Of a stretch of DNA of 40,666 bases, positions 29,788 through 37,006 are shown one piece after another. Under the pieces are notes generated by a model, which saw nothing but the letters and a program-made list of their open reading frames with translations, had not been told where the DNA came from and searched no databases. Both the position numbers and the translations under genes were made by a program. Position 1 is the stretch's first letter. Each line of letters starts with the position of its first letter. This DNA comes from Olsenella profusa (GTDB lineage: Bacteria; Actinomycetota; Coriobacteriia; Coriobacteriales; Atopobiaceae), in contig NZ_JACSNQ010000017.1 of the NCBI RefSeq assembly GCF_016900315.1, forward strand, positions 1-40,666, in the 5' to 3' direction.

Positions 29788-31002
29788 ATGGGACGTTTCA
29801 CCAACCCGCGTGACCTGTACTTCGGCGAGGGCGCCCGCCACGAGGTCAAGAACCTCAAGGGCTCTCGCGCCATCATCGTCACCGGCGGCGGCTCAATGCG
29901 CCGCGGCGGCTTCCTGCAGGACATCGAGGCCGACCTCAAGGAGGCTGGCTTCGAGGTCTCCATCTACGAGGGCGTCGAGTCCGACCCGTCGGTCGACACC
30001 GTCATGAAGGGCGCCAAGGCCATGCAGGAGTTCCAGCCTGACTGGATCATCGGCCTGGGCGGTGGCTCGCCGATCGACGCGGCCAAGGCCATGTGGCTCT
30101 TCTACGAGTACCCTGACTTCACCTTCGAGCAGGCCGTGGTGCCGTTTGGCTTCCCGGAGCTGCGCCAGAAGGCCCACTTCTGCGCCATCGCCTCCACGTC
30201 CGGCACAGCCACCGAGGTCACGGCCTTCTCCGTCATCACGGACTACGAGAAGGGCATCAAGTACCCGCTGGCCGACTTCAACATCACGCCTGACGTGGCC
30301 ATCGTCGACCCCGAGCTCACCTACACCATGCCGCAGAAGCTCTGTGCGCACACCGGCATGGACGCGCTGACCCACGCCATCGAGGCCTACGTCTCCACCG
30401 CCGGCTCCATGTTCACCGACGGCAACGCCCTCCACGCCATCCGCGAGATCGTCGAGTGGCTGCCCAAGTCCTACACCGGTGACCACGAGGCCCGTCAGCA
30501 CATGCACGAGGCCCAGTGCATCGCCGGCATCGCCTTCTCCTCCGGCCTGCTCGGCATCGTGCACTCCATGGCCCACAAGACCGGCGCCGCCTTCTCCGGC
30601 GACCACATCATCCACGGCTGTGCCAACGCCATGTACCTCGGCAAGGTCATCCAGTTCAACGCCAAGGACGCCCGCGCCAAGAGCCGCTACGCCTACATCG
30701 CCAAGGAGATCCTGCACCTCGCCGGCGAGACCGAGGACGAGCTCGTTGCCTCGCTGGTCCAGGAGATTCGCGACCTCAACGACAAGCTGGACATCCCGCA
30801 GGGCATCAAGAACTACGGCAAGGGCGGCGTGAAGTCCGAGACCTCGATCATCGACTACGACGAGTTCGAGGCCAAGAAGTCCGAGGTTGCCGCCAACGCG
30901 CTGCTCGACGCCTGCACTGGCTCCAACCCGCGCCAGCCCACGCAGGAGGAGATGGAGAAGCTCCTCGAGTGCGTCTACAACGACGTGGACGTGGACTTCT
31001 AG
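29788..31002 (+). CDS. Iron-containing alcohol dehydrogenase
   Basis: 404 residues from ATG 29788 (GGAGGAG at 29776-29782); the frame is open far upstream but that part overlaps the leader. Family III dehydrogenase: the nucleotide-binding GLGGGSPIDAAKAMW, then CAIASTSGTATEVTAFSVI. The metal site is the Asp of DVAIVDPELT with three His (GIVHSMAHKTGAAF and IIHGCANA), and MDALTHAIEAYVS is present. It interconverts an alcohol and an aldehyde or ketone with NAD(P)H; the substrate could be ethanol, butanol or a diol. Codon bias is among the strongest in the window, implying high expression, as for a fermentation enzyme. It is transcribed alone, with its own terminator. Confidence 0.94.
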   Translation: MGRFTNPRDLYFGEGARHEVKNLKGSRAIIVTGGGSMRRGGFLQDIEADLKEAGFEVSIYEGVESDPSVDTVMKGAKAMQEFQPDWIIGLGGGSPIDAAKAMWLFYEYPDFTFEQAVVPFGFPELRQKAHFCAIASTSGTATEVTAFSVITDYEKGIKYPLADFNITPDVAIVDPELTYTMPQKLCAHTGMDALTHAIEAYVSTAGSMFTDGNALHAIREIVEWLPKSYTGDHEARQHMHEAQCIAGIAFSSGLLGIVHSMAHKTGAAFSGDHIIHGCANAMYLGKVIQFNAKDARAKSRYAYIAKEILHLAGETEDELVASLVQEIRDLNDKLDIPQGIKNYGKGGVKSETSIIDYDEFEAKKSEVAANALLDACTGSNPRQPTQEEMEKLLECVYNDVDVDF

Positions 31003-31048
31003 TCCGGCATCCGGGTTGCGCTCGGCCGAGCGCACATCTCGCACCGCT

Positions 31049-31079
31049 GGGGTCGGGCCTTCGGGCCCGGCCCCTCTTT
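31049..31079 (+). terminator. Rho-independent terminator after the alcohol dehydrogenase
   Basis: 11-bp stem GGGGTCGGGCC/GGCCCGGCCCC (one T-G pair), loop TTCG, then TCTTT. Confidence 0.9.
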
Positions 31080-31155
31080 CGTGCGGCGGGTGGGGGCGCG
31101 CGGGCCGGGCCGCGCGGCGCCGCTCCGTGCTGTGACGTGCGGCGCCGTGCCGTGC

Positions 31156-31476
31156 CGCTTAGAGAACGGCGGCCGTTGCGCGATTGTCGGACGCGGCTGC
31201 TTACGAAACGGGGACTGTTGCAGCCCGGCGCCCATACCTTGCTTAGAGAACGGCGACCGTTTCCGTGCGGCCAGCCAACCCGCTTAGAGAATCGGGCGCG
31301 TTGCGGCTTCGGGGGCGAAAAACGTGCCGTTGAGCGAGGTTCTTCTCGCCGGGCGGACGGTGCGGGGCGTAATACCCTGCAATTTCAAAGCGCCCGGAAG
31401 CCTCGGAGCTGCAACGGCTGCCAATCCCTAAGCGATGTCCCCGCACGGCTGCGCAACGACCACCGTTCTCTAAGCA
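31156..31476 (+). repeat. Repeat array 5: >>>> <<<, period 41-42 bp, motif in the centre
   Basis: Plus units at 31156, 31198, 31240 and 31281 (CGCTTAGAGAACGG then CGTTGC; steps 42, 42, 41). Minus units at 31369, 31411 and 31453 (steps 42, 42). A weaker minus unit may follow at 31498 and scattered GCAAC fragments reach 31606. Between the two halves lies an exact minus-strand copy of GGCGAGAAGAACCT (31337-31350). The 630-bp gap 31003-31632 holds no gene that I can support. Confidence 0.9.
31337..31350 (-). repeat. Exact copy of motif GGCGAGAAGAACCT (minus strand)
   Basis: Reads AGGTTCTTCTCGCC on the plus strand; it sits in the orientation switch of repeat array 5. Confidence 0.9.
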
Positions 31477-31570
31477 CAGCAGCACAAGCGCGAGGCCGCA
31501 ACGCGCGGTGGGCCGTCGCCGGGTGCACCCCTCAAGCCACAGCTGCGGTCCCCACCAAGCCGCAACGCCT

Positions 31571-31600
31571 TTCACGGCGCTTACCCGGGTTGGCTACAAT
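31571..31600 (+). promoter_or_regulatory. Candidate promoter of the Cof-type phosphatase gene
   Basis: TTCACG (31571-31576), an 18-bp spacer, TACAAT (31595-31600). The leader would be about 25 nt. It lies at the decayed end of array 5. Confidence 0.5.
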
Positions 31601-31632
31601 GGCGCAACGGAAACGCTGCACAGGGAGGGCGA

Positions 31633-32463
31633 ATGGGCGAGAAGAACGGTGCGGTTGCCTTTTTTGACGTCGACGGCACGCTGGTCTGGCACGACATGGA
31701 CAAGGCGCGCACGGAGGGAGCGGACGCCGTCTTTGCCGAGCCGCACCCGACCGAGGCCGTCTACGAGGCGTTTCGCCGCATGCGCGCCGCCGGGCACCGC
31801 ACGCTCATCTGCACGGGCCGCCACCTGCCCTTCATCTCGGACACCCTGCTGGCGCTGGAGCCCGACGGCCTCATTGCGGGCGCCGGCGCCTACGTGCGCG
31901 TGGGGGACGAGGTGGTGCGCAACGCCACGATCGAGGACGACCTGCTGCTTGAGACCGCGCGCCGCTTCATCGACGCGGGGGTCGACATCGCCTTCGAGGG
32001 CGGGGACTGCAACCTCGAGGTGCACCCGAGCGGCGCCCCGGCGGCCTTTGCCGGCTCCGAGCTCGCGCACGACCTCGCGGGCGTCGAGCGCTCGGTCGCG
32101 CGGCACCACTACTGCAAGTTCTGCGTGAGCGGGGTCACGCTGGAGCAGCTCGCGGGTCTCCGCTCGTTCTACGAGCCCCACTTCACGGTCTGTGACCTGC
32201 AGTACGACACCTACGAGTTCTCGCTCAGGGGCGTTGACAAGGGGAGCGCCATCGACGTGGCCCTTGCGCGGCTGGGCCACGGTCGCGCGGATACCATCGC
32301 CTTCGGCGACTCCGAGAACGACCTCTCGATGGCGGGCCACGTGGAGACGTTCGTGGCCATGGGCAACGCGCTGCCCAACGTCAAGGCGCGCGCCGACTAC
32401 GTGACCGACTCGGCCGCCGACGACGGTGTGGTCACCGGGCTGGAGCACTTCGGGCTGATCTAG
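31633..32463 (+). CDS. Cof-type HAD-IIB phosphatase
   Basis: 276 residues. HAD motif I is FFDVDGTLVWHD (about residues 10-21), motif II LICTGRHLPFI, motif III a Lys in VDKGSAIDVALARLG, motif IV IAFGDSENDLSMAGHVETFVAMGNA. The large C2B cap between motifs II and III is typical of Cof/YidA proteins, which dephosphorylate sugar phosphates, flavin precursors or phospholipid head groups; the substrate is not readable. GGGAGGG at 31622-31629 supports ATG 31633. Codons 2-5 (GGCGAGAAGAAC, 31636-31647) are a 12-base match to the recurrent motif, so the first residues GEKN may be dictated by the DNA element. It converges with murE. Confidence 0.9.
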   Translation: MGEKNGAVAFFDVDGTLVWHDMDKARTEGADAVFAEPHPTEAVYEAFRRMRAAGHRTLICTGRHLPFISDTLLALEPDGLIAGAGAYVRVGDEVVRNATIEDDLLLETARRFIDAGVDIAFEGGDCNLEVHPSGAPAAFAGSELAHDLAGVERSVARHHYCKFCVSGVTLEQLAGLRSFYEPHFTVCDLQYDTYEFSLRGVDKGSAIDVALARLGHGRADTIAFGDSENDLSMAGHVETFVAMGNALPNVKARADYVTDSAADDGVVTGLEHFGLI

Positions 32464-32479
32464 CCGCGACGGCAGGGCA

Positions 32480-32509
32480 CGGTGCCGGGACGCGGGCGCC
32501 CAGGCACCG
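32480..32509. terminator. Hairpin in the convergent gap between the HAD gene and murE
   Basis: 7-bp stem CGGTGCC/GGCACCG around a GC-rich interior. There is no T run on either side. It may act as a weak terminator for either direction. Confidence 0.35.
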
Positions 32510-32532
32510 CCCGGGCCACCGCCCGCCGCTGC

Positions 32533-34059
32533 CTAGCGGTACTTCTCGACGGCCTCGCGGAGCACCTCGCCGTCGGTGCGGCACGGAACGAAATCGTCGC
32601 CCACGTGCTGGCGGGTCTCGTCGCCCTTGGCAAGCAGGCAGACCACGGCCGGCCCCTCACCCTCAAAGGCGAGCTGCGCGGCACGGTGGATGGCCTCCTC
32701 GCGGTCGCAGATGACCTCGTAGGACGTGCCCTCGGGCGTCGCTGCCGCCATCTGCGCGCAGATCTCCGCCACGGGCTCGTGCGCGGGGTCCTCCTCGGTG
32801 TAGATGAGGTGGTCCGCCCACTTGGCGGCCTCCTGCGGCAGCTCGGTGCGCCGCTCGTAGGCCTTGCCGCCTGGCGCGCCCATCACCACGATGAGGCGCG
32901 CCCCCGGGAACTCCTTGCTCACGGACGAGAAGAACCTCTGGTAGGAGAGCTTGTTGTGCGCGTAGTCGACGAGCGCCACGACACGGTCGCCCGGCTTGCC
33001 GATGAGCTCCATGCGTCCCGGCGCCGTCGCCCGCGCAAGTCCCGCGCGCACCTGCGCCGCGTCCACGCCGAGCACCTCGCAGATGGCAATCGTAGCCAGG
33101 GCGTTGTCGACGTTGAAGAGGCCCGGCATCGCGAGCGTGACCTCGCCCTCCCAGCTCGGCGTGTGCGCGGTGAAGCTCACGTGGCCAAAGTCGGAGCGGA
33201 CGTCGGAGGCCCACACGTCGGCGCCCTCGGCCCCGGAGGCGGAGAAGCGCAGCACCCGCTCGCAGCGGGCGGCGCGCGCGAGGATCTCGTCGAGGTGGTC
33301 GGAGTCGAGGTTCACCACGGCCACGCGCGCCTGGTCGAAGATGCGCAGCTTGCTCTCGAAGTAGTCCTCGAAGCTGGGGTGCTCGACGGGAGAGATGTGG
33401 TCGCGCCCGATGTTCAGGAAGCACGCCACCTCCAGGGAGAGGCCCATCACGCGGTCGTACTTAAGCGCCTGGCTGGAGACCTCCATGTCCAGGAAGGGGA
33501 GGCCGGCTTCGCGCACGTGGGCGATGTGGCGCCAGAGGTCCGGGGACTCCGGCGTGGTGTTGTGGCTCTCGAAGCGCTCCATGCCGTCATAGGTCTCGAT
33601 GGAGCCGATGACGCCCGTGGCCGAGCCCGGCTCGTCGCCGTCGAGCGCGGCGCACAGCATGTAGGAGACCGTGGACTTGCCCTTGGTGCCCGTGATGCCG
33701 GCCACGCGGACGTCGTGGTCCGGGTGGCCCCAGGCCTCGGCGGAGACGAGCGCCATCGCCCGGCGCAGGTCGGTGGCCACGAGCGCGGGCACGCCCGGGG
33801 CGGTCTCGGCGAGCTCGGCGGCCCGCCCCTCGTCGCAGAGGTAGGCCACGGCGCCCGCCGCGAGCGCGCTCGTGAGGTAGGCGGGCCTGAACGCCGCCCC
33901 CTTGCACACGAAGACGTGCCCCGCGCAGGCAACGCGGGAGTCGCAGTCGGCGCCGGTCACGGGCGTGGCGCCCGTCTCGGCCGTGAGGTTTGAGGTGCCT
34001 GCAAGCAGGCCCTGAGCGCGGAGCAGCTCGGCCAGCGAGGCAAGAGTCGTCGTATCCAT
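32533..34059 (-). CDS. murE: UDP-N-acetylmuramyl-tripeptide synthetase (MurE-type Mur ligase)
   Basis: 508 residues. It adds the third amino acid to UDP-MurNAc-L-Ala-D-Glu. The N-terminal uridine-binding domain has CDSRVACAGHVFVCKGA. The ATP loop GITGTKGKST lies near residue 120. The carboxy-Lys segment and HNTTPESPDL follow, then GRDHISPVEH, VDYAHNK and AKGDETRQ. Where meso-DAP enzymes have DNPR, this one reads TEEDPAHEP, with Ala in place of Arg. S. aureus MurE, which adds L-Lys, also has Ala there (DNPA). That suggests L-Lys, or possibly ornithine, rather than meso-DAP (inference). The gene stands alone, outside a dcw cluster. The start ATG 34059 lies 7 bp after a perfect -10, so the mRNA may be leaderless. 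Confidence 0.92.
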   Translation of the reverse strand: MDTTTLASLAELLRAQGLLAGTSNLTAETGATPVTGADCDSRVACAGHVFVCKGAAFRPAYLTSALAAGAVAYLCDEGRAAELAETAPGVPALVATDLRRAMALVSAEAWGHPDHDVRVAGITGTKGKSTVSYMLCAALDGDEPGSATGVIGSIETYDGMERFESHNTTPESPDLWRHIAHVREAGLPFLDMEVSSQALKYDRVMGLSLEVACFLNIGRDHISPVEHPSFEDYFESKLRIFDQARVAVVNLDSDHLDEILARAARCERVLRFSASGAEGADVWASDVRSDFGHVSFTAHTPSWEGEVTLAMPGLFNVDNALATIAICEVLGVDAAQVRAGLARATAPGRMELIGKPGDRVVALVDYAHNKLSYQRFFSSVSKEFPGARLIVVMGAPGGKAYERRTELPQEAAKWADHLIYTEEDPAHEPVAEICAQMAAATPEGTSYEVICDREEAIHRAAQLAFEGEGPAVVCLLAKGDETRQHVGDDFVPCRTDGEVLREAVEKYR

Positions 34060-34066
34060 GGGGCCT

Positions 34067-34095
34067 AGTATACGTCCTGCGACCGGGCGTGTCTG
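34067..34095 (-). promoter_or_regulatory. Promoter of murE (minus strand)
   Basis: On the minus strand: CAGACA (34095-34090), a 17-bp spacer, TATACT (34072-34067). Transcription would start at about 34060-34059, at the murE start codon itself. The divergent tRNA-Val promoter (TAGACT at 34105-34110) lies just beyond. Confidence 0.65.
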
Positions 34096-34120
34096 CGGAC
34101 GTGGTAGACTCGTGCCACTC

Positions 34121-34196
34121 GGGCGATTGGCGCAGCGGCTAGCGCAGGTGCCTTACACGCACAAGGTCGGCGGTTCGAACCCGTCATCGCCCACCA
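34121..34196 (+). tRNA. tRNA-Val (anticodon TAC)
   Basis: 76 nt including CCA. The acceptor stem is GGGCGAT/ATCGCCC with discriminator A. The anticodon loop CTTACAC places TAC at 34154-34156; the outer pair of the anticodon stem is mismatched (G-A). The T arm is GGCGGTTCGAACCCGTC. Confidence 0.95.
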
Positions 34197-34204
34197 CAAA
34201 CGCC

Positions 34205-34242
34205 GCGGCGCCGCTCCAGGCAGGGGCGGCGCCGCTCTCTTT
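34205..34242 (+). terminator. Terminator after tRNA-Val
   Basis: 10-bp stem GCGGCGCCGC repeated as its own complement at 34205-34214 and 34226-34235, 11-nt loop, then TCTCTTT. Confidence 0.85.
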
Positions 34243-34273
34243 GGGCGTCCGGGGCGCTCGTCTCGAGGCCATG

Positions 34274-34360
34274 GGGAAATAATCCACATTTGGCTTTGTG
34301 ATGGCGACAAAACCCCAGTTGGGCTTTGGGAGCGGCTGCCCAAATGTGGATTAATTTCCC
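34274..34360 (+). repeat. AT-rich inverted repeat upstream of rph
   Basis: GGGAAAT-AATCCACATTTGG (34274-34293) is repeated inverted as CCAAATGTGGATTAATTTCCC (34340-34360), with one extra base. Between them lies a direct partial repeat (TTTGGCTTTGTGA and GTTGGGCTTTGGGA). The element is much more AT-rich than its surroundings and lies 39 bp before the rph start. It may be an operator pair, an RNA hairpin or a small MITE-like insertion. Confidence 0.8.
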
Positions 34361-34398
34361 GAGGTCACCGGTCACGGGCCTTGGAGAGGGGAGTGGAC

Positions 34399-35136
34399 GT
34401 GGACATCATGGCAGGTGGTGCGAGGCCGTCGGGCCGCGCGGCGGACGAGATGCGGCGGGTCACGCTCACCCCGGGCGTGCTGAAGAACGCCGCCGGGTCG
34501 TGCCTCGCCGAGTTCGGCGACACGCGCGTGCTCTGCGCGGCGAGCGTGGAGGAGGGCGTGCCCGCCTGGCGCAAGGGCGCGCACGCCGGCTGGGTCACGG
34601 CCGAGTACGCGATGCTGCCGGCCTCCGGCAGTCGCCGTACCCCGCGCGAGTACCGCGGGCGCAAGGGCCGCTCCATGGAGATCGAGCGCCTCATCGGGCG
34701 AAGCCTGCGCTCCGTCGTGCGGCTCGACCGCCTCGGCGAGGTGACGATCACGCTCGACTGCGACGTCATCCAGGCCGACGGCGGCACGCGCACGGCCTCG
34801 GTCACGGGCGCGTGGGTGGCGCTGCACGGCGCGCTCTCGAGCCTCGTCGAGCGGGGTCGCCTGCCGCGGCTCCCGCTCACCGGCCAGGTGGCGGCCGTCT
34901 CCGCGGGCATCGTGGGCGGCATCGCCCTGCTCGACCTGGACTATCCCGAGGACAGCCACGCCGAGGTCGACCTCAACCTCGTGGGCACCGGCGACGGCCG
35001 GATCGTGGAGGTGCAGGGCACCGGCGAGCGCTCCACGCTCGACCGCGCCCAGCTCGACGCCCTGCTCGACCTGGGACAGGCGGGCGTGGCGCGCCTGTGC
35101 GAGCTGCAGCGCGAGGCGACGGGCTACCGGCTGTAG
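34399..35136 (+). CDS. rph: Ribonuclease PH
   Basis: 245 residues from GTG 34399, which is spaced correctly from GGAGAGGGGAG (34383-34393); TTG 34381 and ATG 34408 are in-frame alternatives. The phosphorolytic 3'-to-5' exonuclease trims tRNA 3' ends. Family blocks are RRVTLTPGVLKNAAGSCLAEFGDTRVLCAASVEE, GWVTAEYAMLPASGSRRTPRE, RKGRSMEIERLIGRSLRSVV, TLDCDVIQADGGTRTASVTGA and LDLDYPEDSHAEVDLNLV. It is followed by rdgB after 24 bp, the common rph-rdgB pairing. Confidence 0.95.
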   Translation: MDIMAGGARPSGRAADEMRRVTLTPGVLKNAAGSCLAEFGDTRVLCAASVEEGVPAWRKGAHAGWVTAEYAMLPASGSRRTPREYRGRKGRSMEIERLIGRSLRSVVRLDRLGEVTITLDCDVIQADGGTRTASVTGAWVALHGALSSLVERGRLPRLPLTGQVAAVSAGIVGGIALLDLDYPEDSHAEVDLNLVGTGDGRIVEVQGTGERSTLDRAQLDALLDLGQAGVARLCELQREATGYRL

Positions 35137-35160
35137 AAACCGAATCGAGGGGAGAAGGAC

Positions 35161-35784
35161 ATGGCACACCTCAGCATCAGCGAGCTCGACCCCGCGCGCA
35201 CCGTGGTCGTCGCGACGGGCAACGCGCACAAGGTCGTGGAGATCGAGGCGATCCTCGCGCCGGCGATGCCCGGCGTGCGCTTCGTGGCCCTCGGCGAGCT
35301 CGGGGACTTCCCCGACCCGGTCGAGGACGGGAAGACCTTCTTTGACAACGCCCTCATCAAGGCGCGCGCGGCCCAGGCGCAGACCGGCCTTGCCATGGCC
35401 GTGGCGGACGACTCGGGCCTGTGCGTCGACGCCCTCGACGGCGCGCCGGGCATCTACTCCGCGCGCTGGGCGGGCGAGCACGGCAACGACGCCGCCAACA
35501 ACGAGAGGCTCATGCGGGAGATGGAGGGCGTCGCCGACGAGGCCCGCACCGCCCGCTTCCACTCGAGCGTGGTGCTCGTGCGCGGCGACGAGGTCCTGCG
35601 CGGCGACGGCGACTGCGAGGGCGTGGTCGGGCATGTCCCGCGCGGCAGCCACGGCTTTGGCTACGACCCGCTGTTCCTTCCCGCCGAGACCCCCGGCAAG
35701 ACCATGGCCGAGCTCACGCTGGACGAGAAGAACCAGATCTCGCACCGCTTCCACGCGCTGGAGGACCTGGCGTCCAAGCTGTAG
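35161..35784 (+). CDS. rdgB: XTP/dITP diphosphatase (RdgB/HAM1)
   Basis: 207 residues. It hydrolyses non-canonical purine triphosphates (XTP, dITP) to keep them out of DNA and RNA. It has the family start VVVATGNAHKVVEIEAIL, then FDNALIKARAAQAQTGLAMAVADDSGLCVDALDGAPGIYSARWAG, GDGDCEGVV, HGFGYDPLFLPAE and ELTLDEKNQISHRFHAL. All expected metal- and substrate-binding segments are present. GGGGAGAAGG just upstream supports ATG 35161. It is in an operon with rph. No obvious terminator follows; the 270-bp gap to nagB is GC-rich and has one CTTCTCGCC at 35829-35837. Confidence 0.95.
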   Translation: MAHLSISELDPARTVVVATGNAHKVVEIEAILAPAMPGVRFVALGELGDFPDPVEDGKTFFDNALIKARAAQAQTGLAMAVADDSGLCVDALDGAPGIYSARWAGEHGNDAANNERLMREMEGVADEARTARFHSSVVLVRGDEVLRGDGDCEGVVGHVPRGSHGFGYDPLFLPAETPGKTMAELTLDEKNQISHRFHALEDLASKL

Positions 35785-36055
35785 CCGCCGGGAGCCGCCT
35801 GCCCCAAAAGCCGTCACGCCGCGGGGCGCTTCTCGCCGTTCGCGGAATGCGTCTGGCCGGAGGCACCCCGCGGTGGCATCATCAAAGCGTCTGGGGCGCG
35901 CGTCCCAGATCGCCATGGACGGGCAGGGGCCTCGACGCGGCGATTCCTTCACAGAGCTCGTTGGCGACCTCGCCCTGGTGGTCGCAGTCACATTGGCCGC
36001 GGCCGATGGGGCCGCACGGTGGGCGGGAGGCCCGCCGAGACAGAAGGGACGCACG

Positions 36056-36790
36056 ATGAAGATTCTCCGCGCCAAGGACTACGCCGACATGAGCCGCAAG
36101 GCGGCAAACATCATCTCCGCCCAGGTCATCCTCAAGCCCGACTGCGTGCTGGGCCTGGCCACCGGCACCACGCCCATCGGCACCTACAAGCAGCTCATCG
36201 AGTGGAACCACAAGGGCGACTGCGACTTCTCGCAGGTCCGCACCTACAACCTCGACGAGTACCGCGGCCTCAGCCACGAGGACCCGCAGAGCTACCACTA
36301 CTTCATGCGCGAGAACCTCTTTGACCACGTGAACATCGACCTGGCCAACACGCACGTGCCCGACGGCGCCAACCCCGACGCCGACGCCGCCTGCGCCGAG
36401 TACGACCGCATGGTCGCCGAGGCCGGCTACCCCGACCTGCAGCTGCTGGGCATCGGCAACAACGGCCACATCGGCTTCAACGAGCCGGACGACCACTTCT
36501 CCAAGGGCACCCACTGCGTGGACCTCACCGAGTCCACGATCAAGGCCAACAGCCGCCTGTTCGAGCACGAGGAGGACGTGCCGCGCCAGGCCTACACCAT
36601 GGGTACGCAGACCATCATGTACGCGCGCATGATTCTCGTGGTGGCCAACGGCGAGGCCAAGGCCCAGGCCGTCCGCGACATGTGCTACGGCCCGGTCACG
36701 CCGAGCTGCCCCGCCTCCATCCTGCAGCTCCACACCAACTGCGTCGTGGTCGCGGACGAGGCCGCGCTCTCGCTCTGCCCGGCCGAGTAA
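36056..36790 (+). CDS. nagB: Glucosamine-6-phosphate deaminase
   Basis: 244 residues from ATG 36056 (AGAAGGGA upstream); the open frame runs back into rdgB but that part is noise. It converts glucosamine-6-phosphate to fructose-6-phosphate and ammonia. Signatures: VLGLATGTTPIGTYKQLIEW, TYNLDEYRGLSHEDPQSYHYFM, LLGIGNNGHIGFNEP with the catalytic Asp/His/Glu group, and MGTQTIMYARMILVVANGEAKAQAV. The length is that of the short Gram-positive form. No nagA or transporter lies beside it. It is followed by two hairpins and a convergent peptidase gene. Confidence 0.95.
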   Translation: MKILRAKDYADMSRKAANIISAQVILKPDCVLGLATGTTPIGTYKQLIEWNHKGDCDFSQVRTYNLDEYRGLSHEDPQSYHYFMRENLFDHVNIDLANTHVPDGANPDADAACAEYDRMVAEAGYPDLQLLGIGNNGHIGFNEPDDHFSKGTHCVDLTESTIKANSRLFEHEEDVPRQAYTMGTQTIMYARMILVVANGEAKAQAVRDMCYGPVTPSCPASILQLHTNCVVVADEAALSLCPAE

Positions 36791-36800
36791 CGTCTCAGAG

Positions 36801-36899
36801 GGGCGGGGTGCTGACCTTCGTCCTCAAACAGCTTCGCCGCGGCGAGAAGGACGCTCGCCCCGGCTGCAGAACTGCGGGCGGAGGTCAGCACCCCCGCCC
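36801..36899. repeat. Inverted repeat with nested arms, nagB/peptidase intergenic (left element)
   Basis: GGGCGGGGTGCTGACCT (36801-36817) pairs with AGGTCAGCACCCCCGCCC (36882-36899), one extra C. Inside, CGTCCT (36819-36824) pairs with AGGACG (36848-36853), and the loop contains GGCGAGAAGGAC (36841-36852). It could fold as a terminator for both converging genes, though no T run is present. Confidence 0.85.
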
Positions 36900-36920
36900 G
36901 CAGTCGTGTCTCAGGTTTGG

Positions 36921-36987
36921 GCGGAGGGACGTGTCCCCGCCCGCAGATCGCGCAGCGCTGTCTGAGGACGGGGACACGTCCCTCCGC
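36921..36987. repeat. Inverted repeat GCGGAGGGACGTGTCCCC (right element)
   Basis: A perfect 18-bp inverted repeat: 36921-36938 and 36970-36987. The GGGGACACGTCCC core is itself nearly palindromic. The arm aligns with that of the left element (GGCGGGG-...-TCCGCC), so the two hairpins look like a REP/BIME-style pair between convergent genes. Confidence 0.88.
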
Positions 36988-37006
36988 CACCCCCGCCGAT
37001 ATCGCG

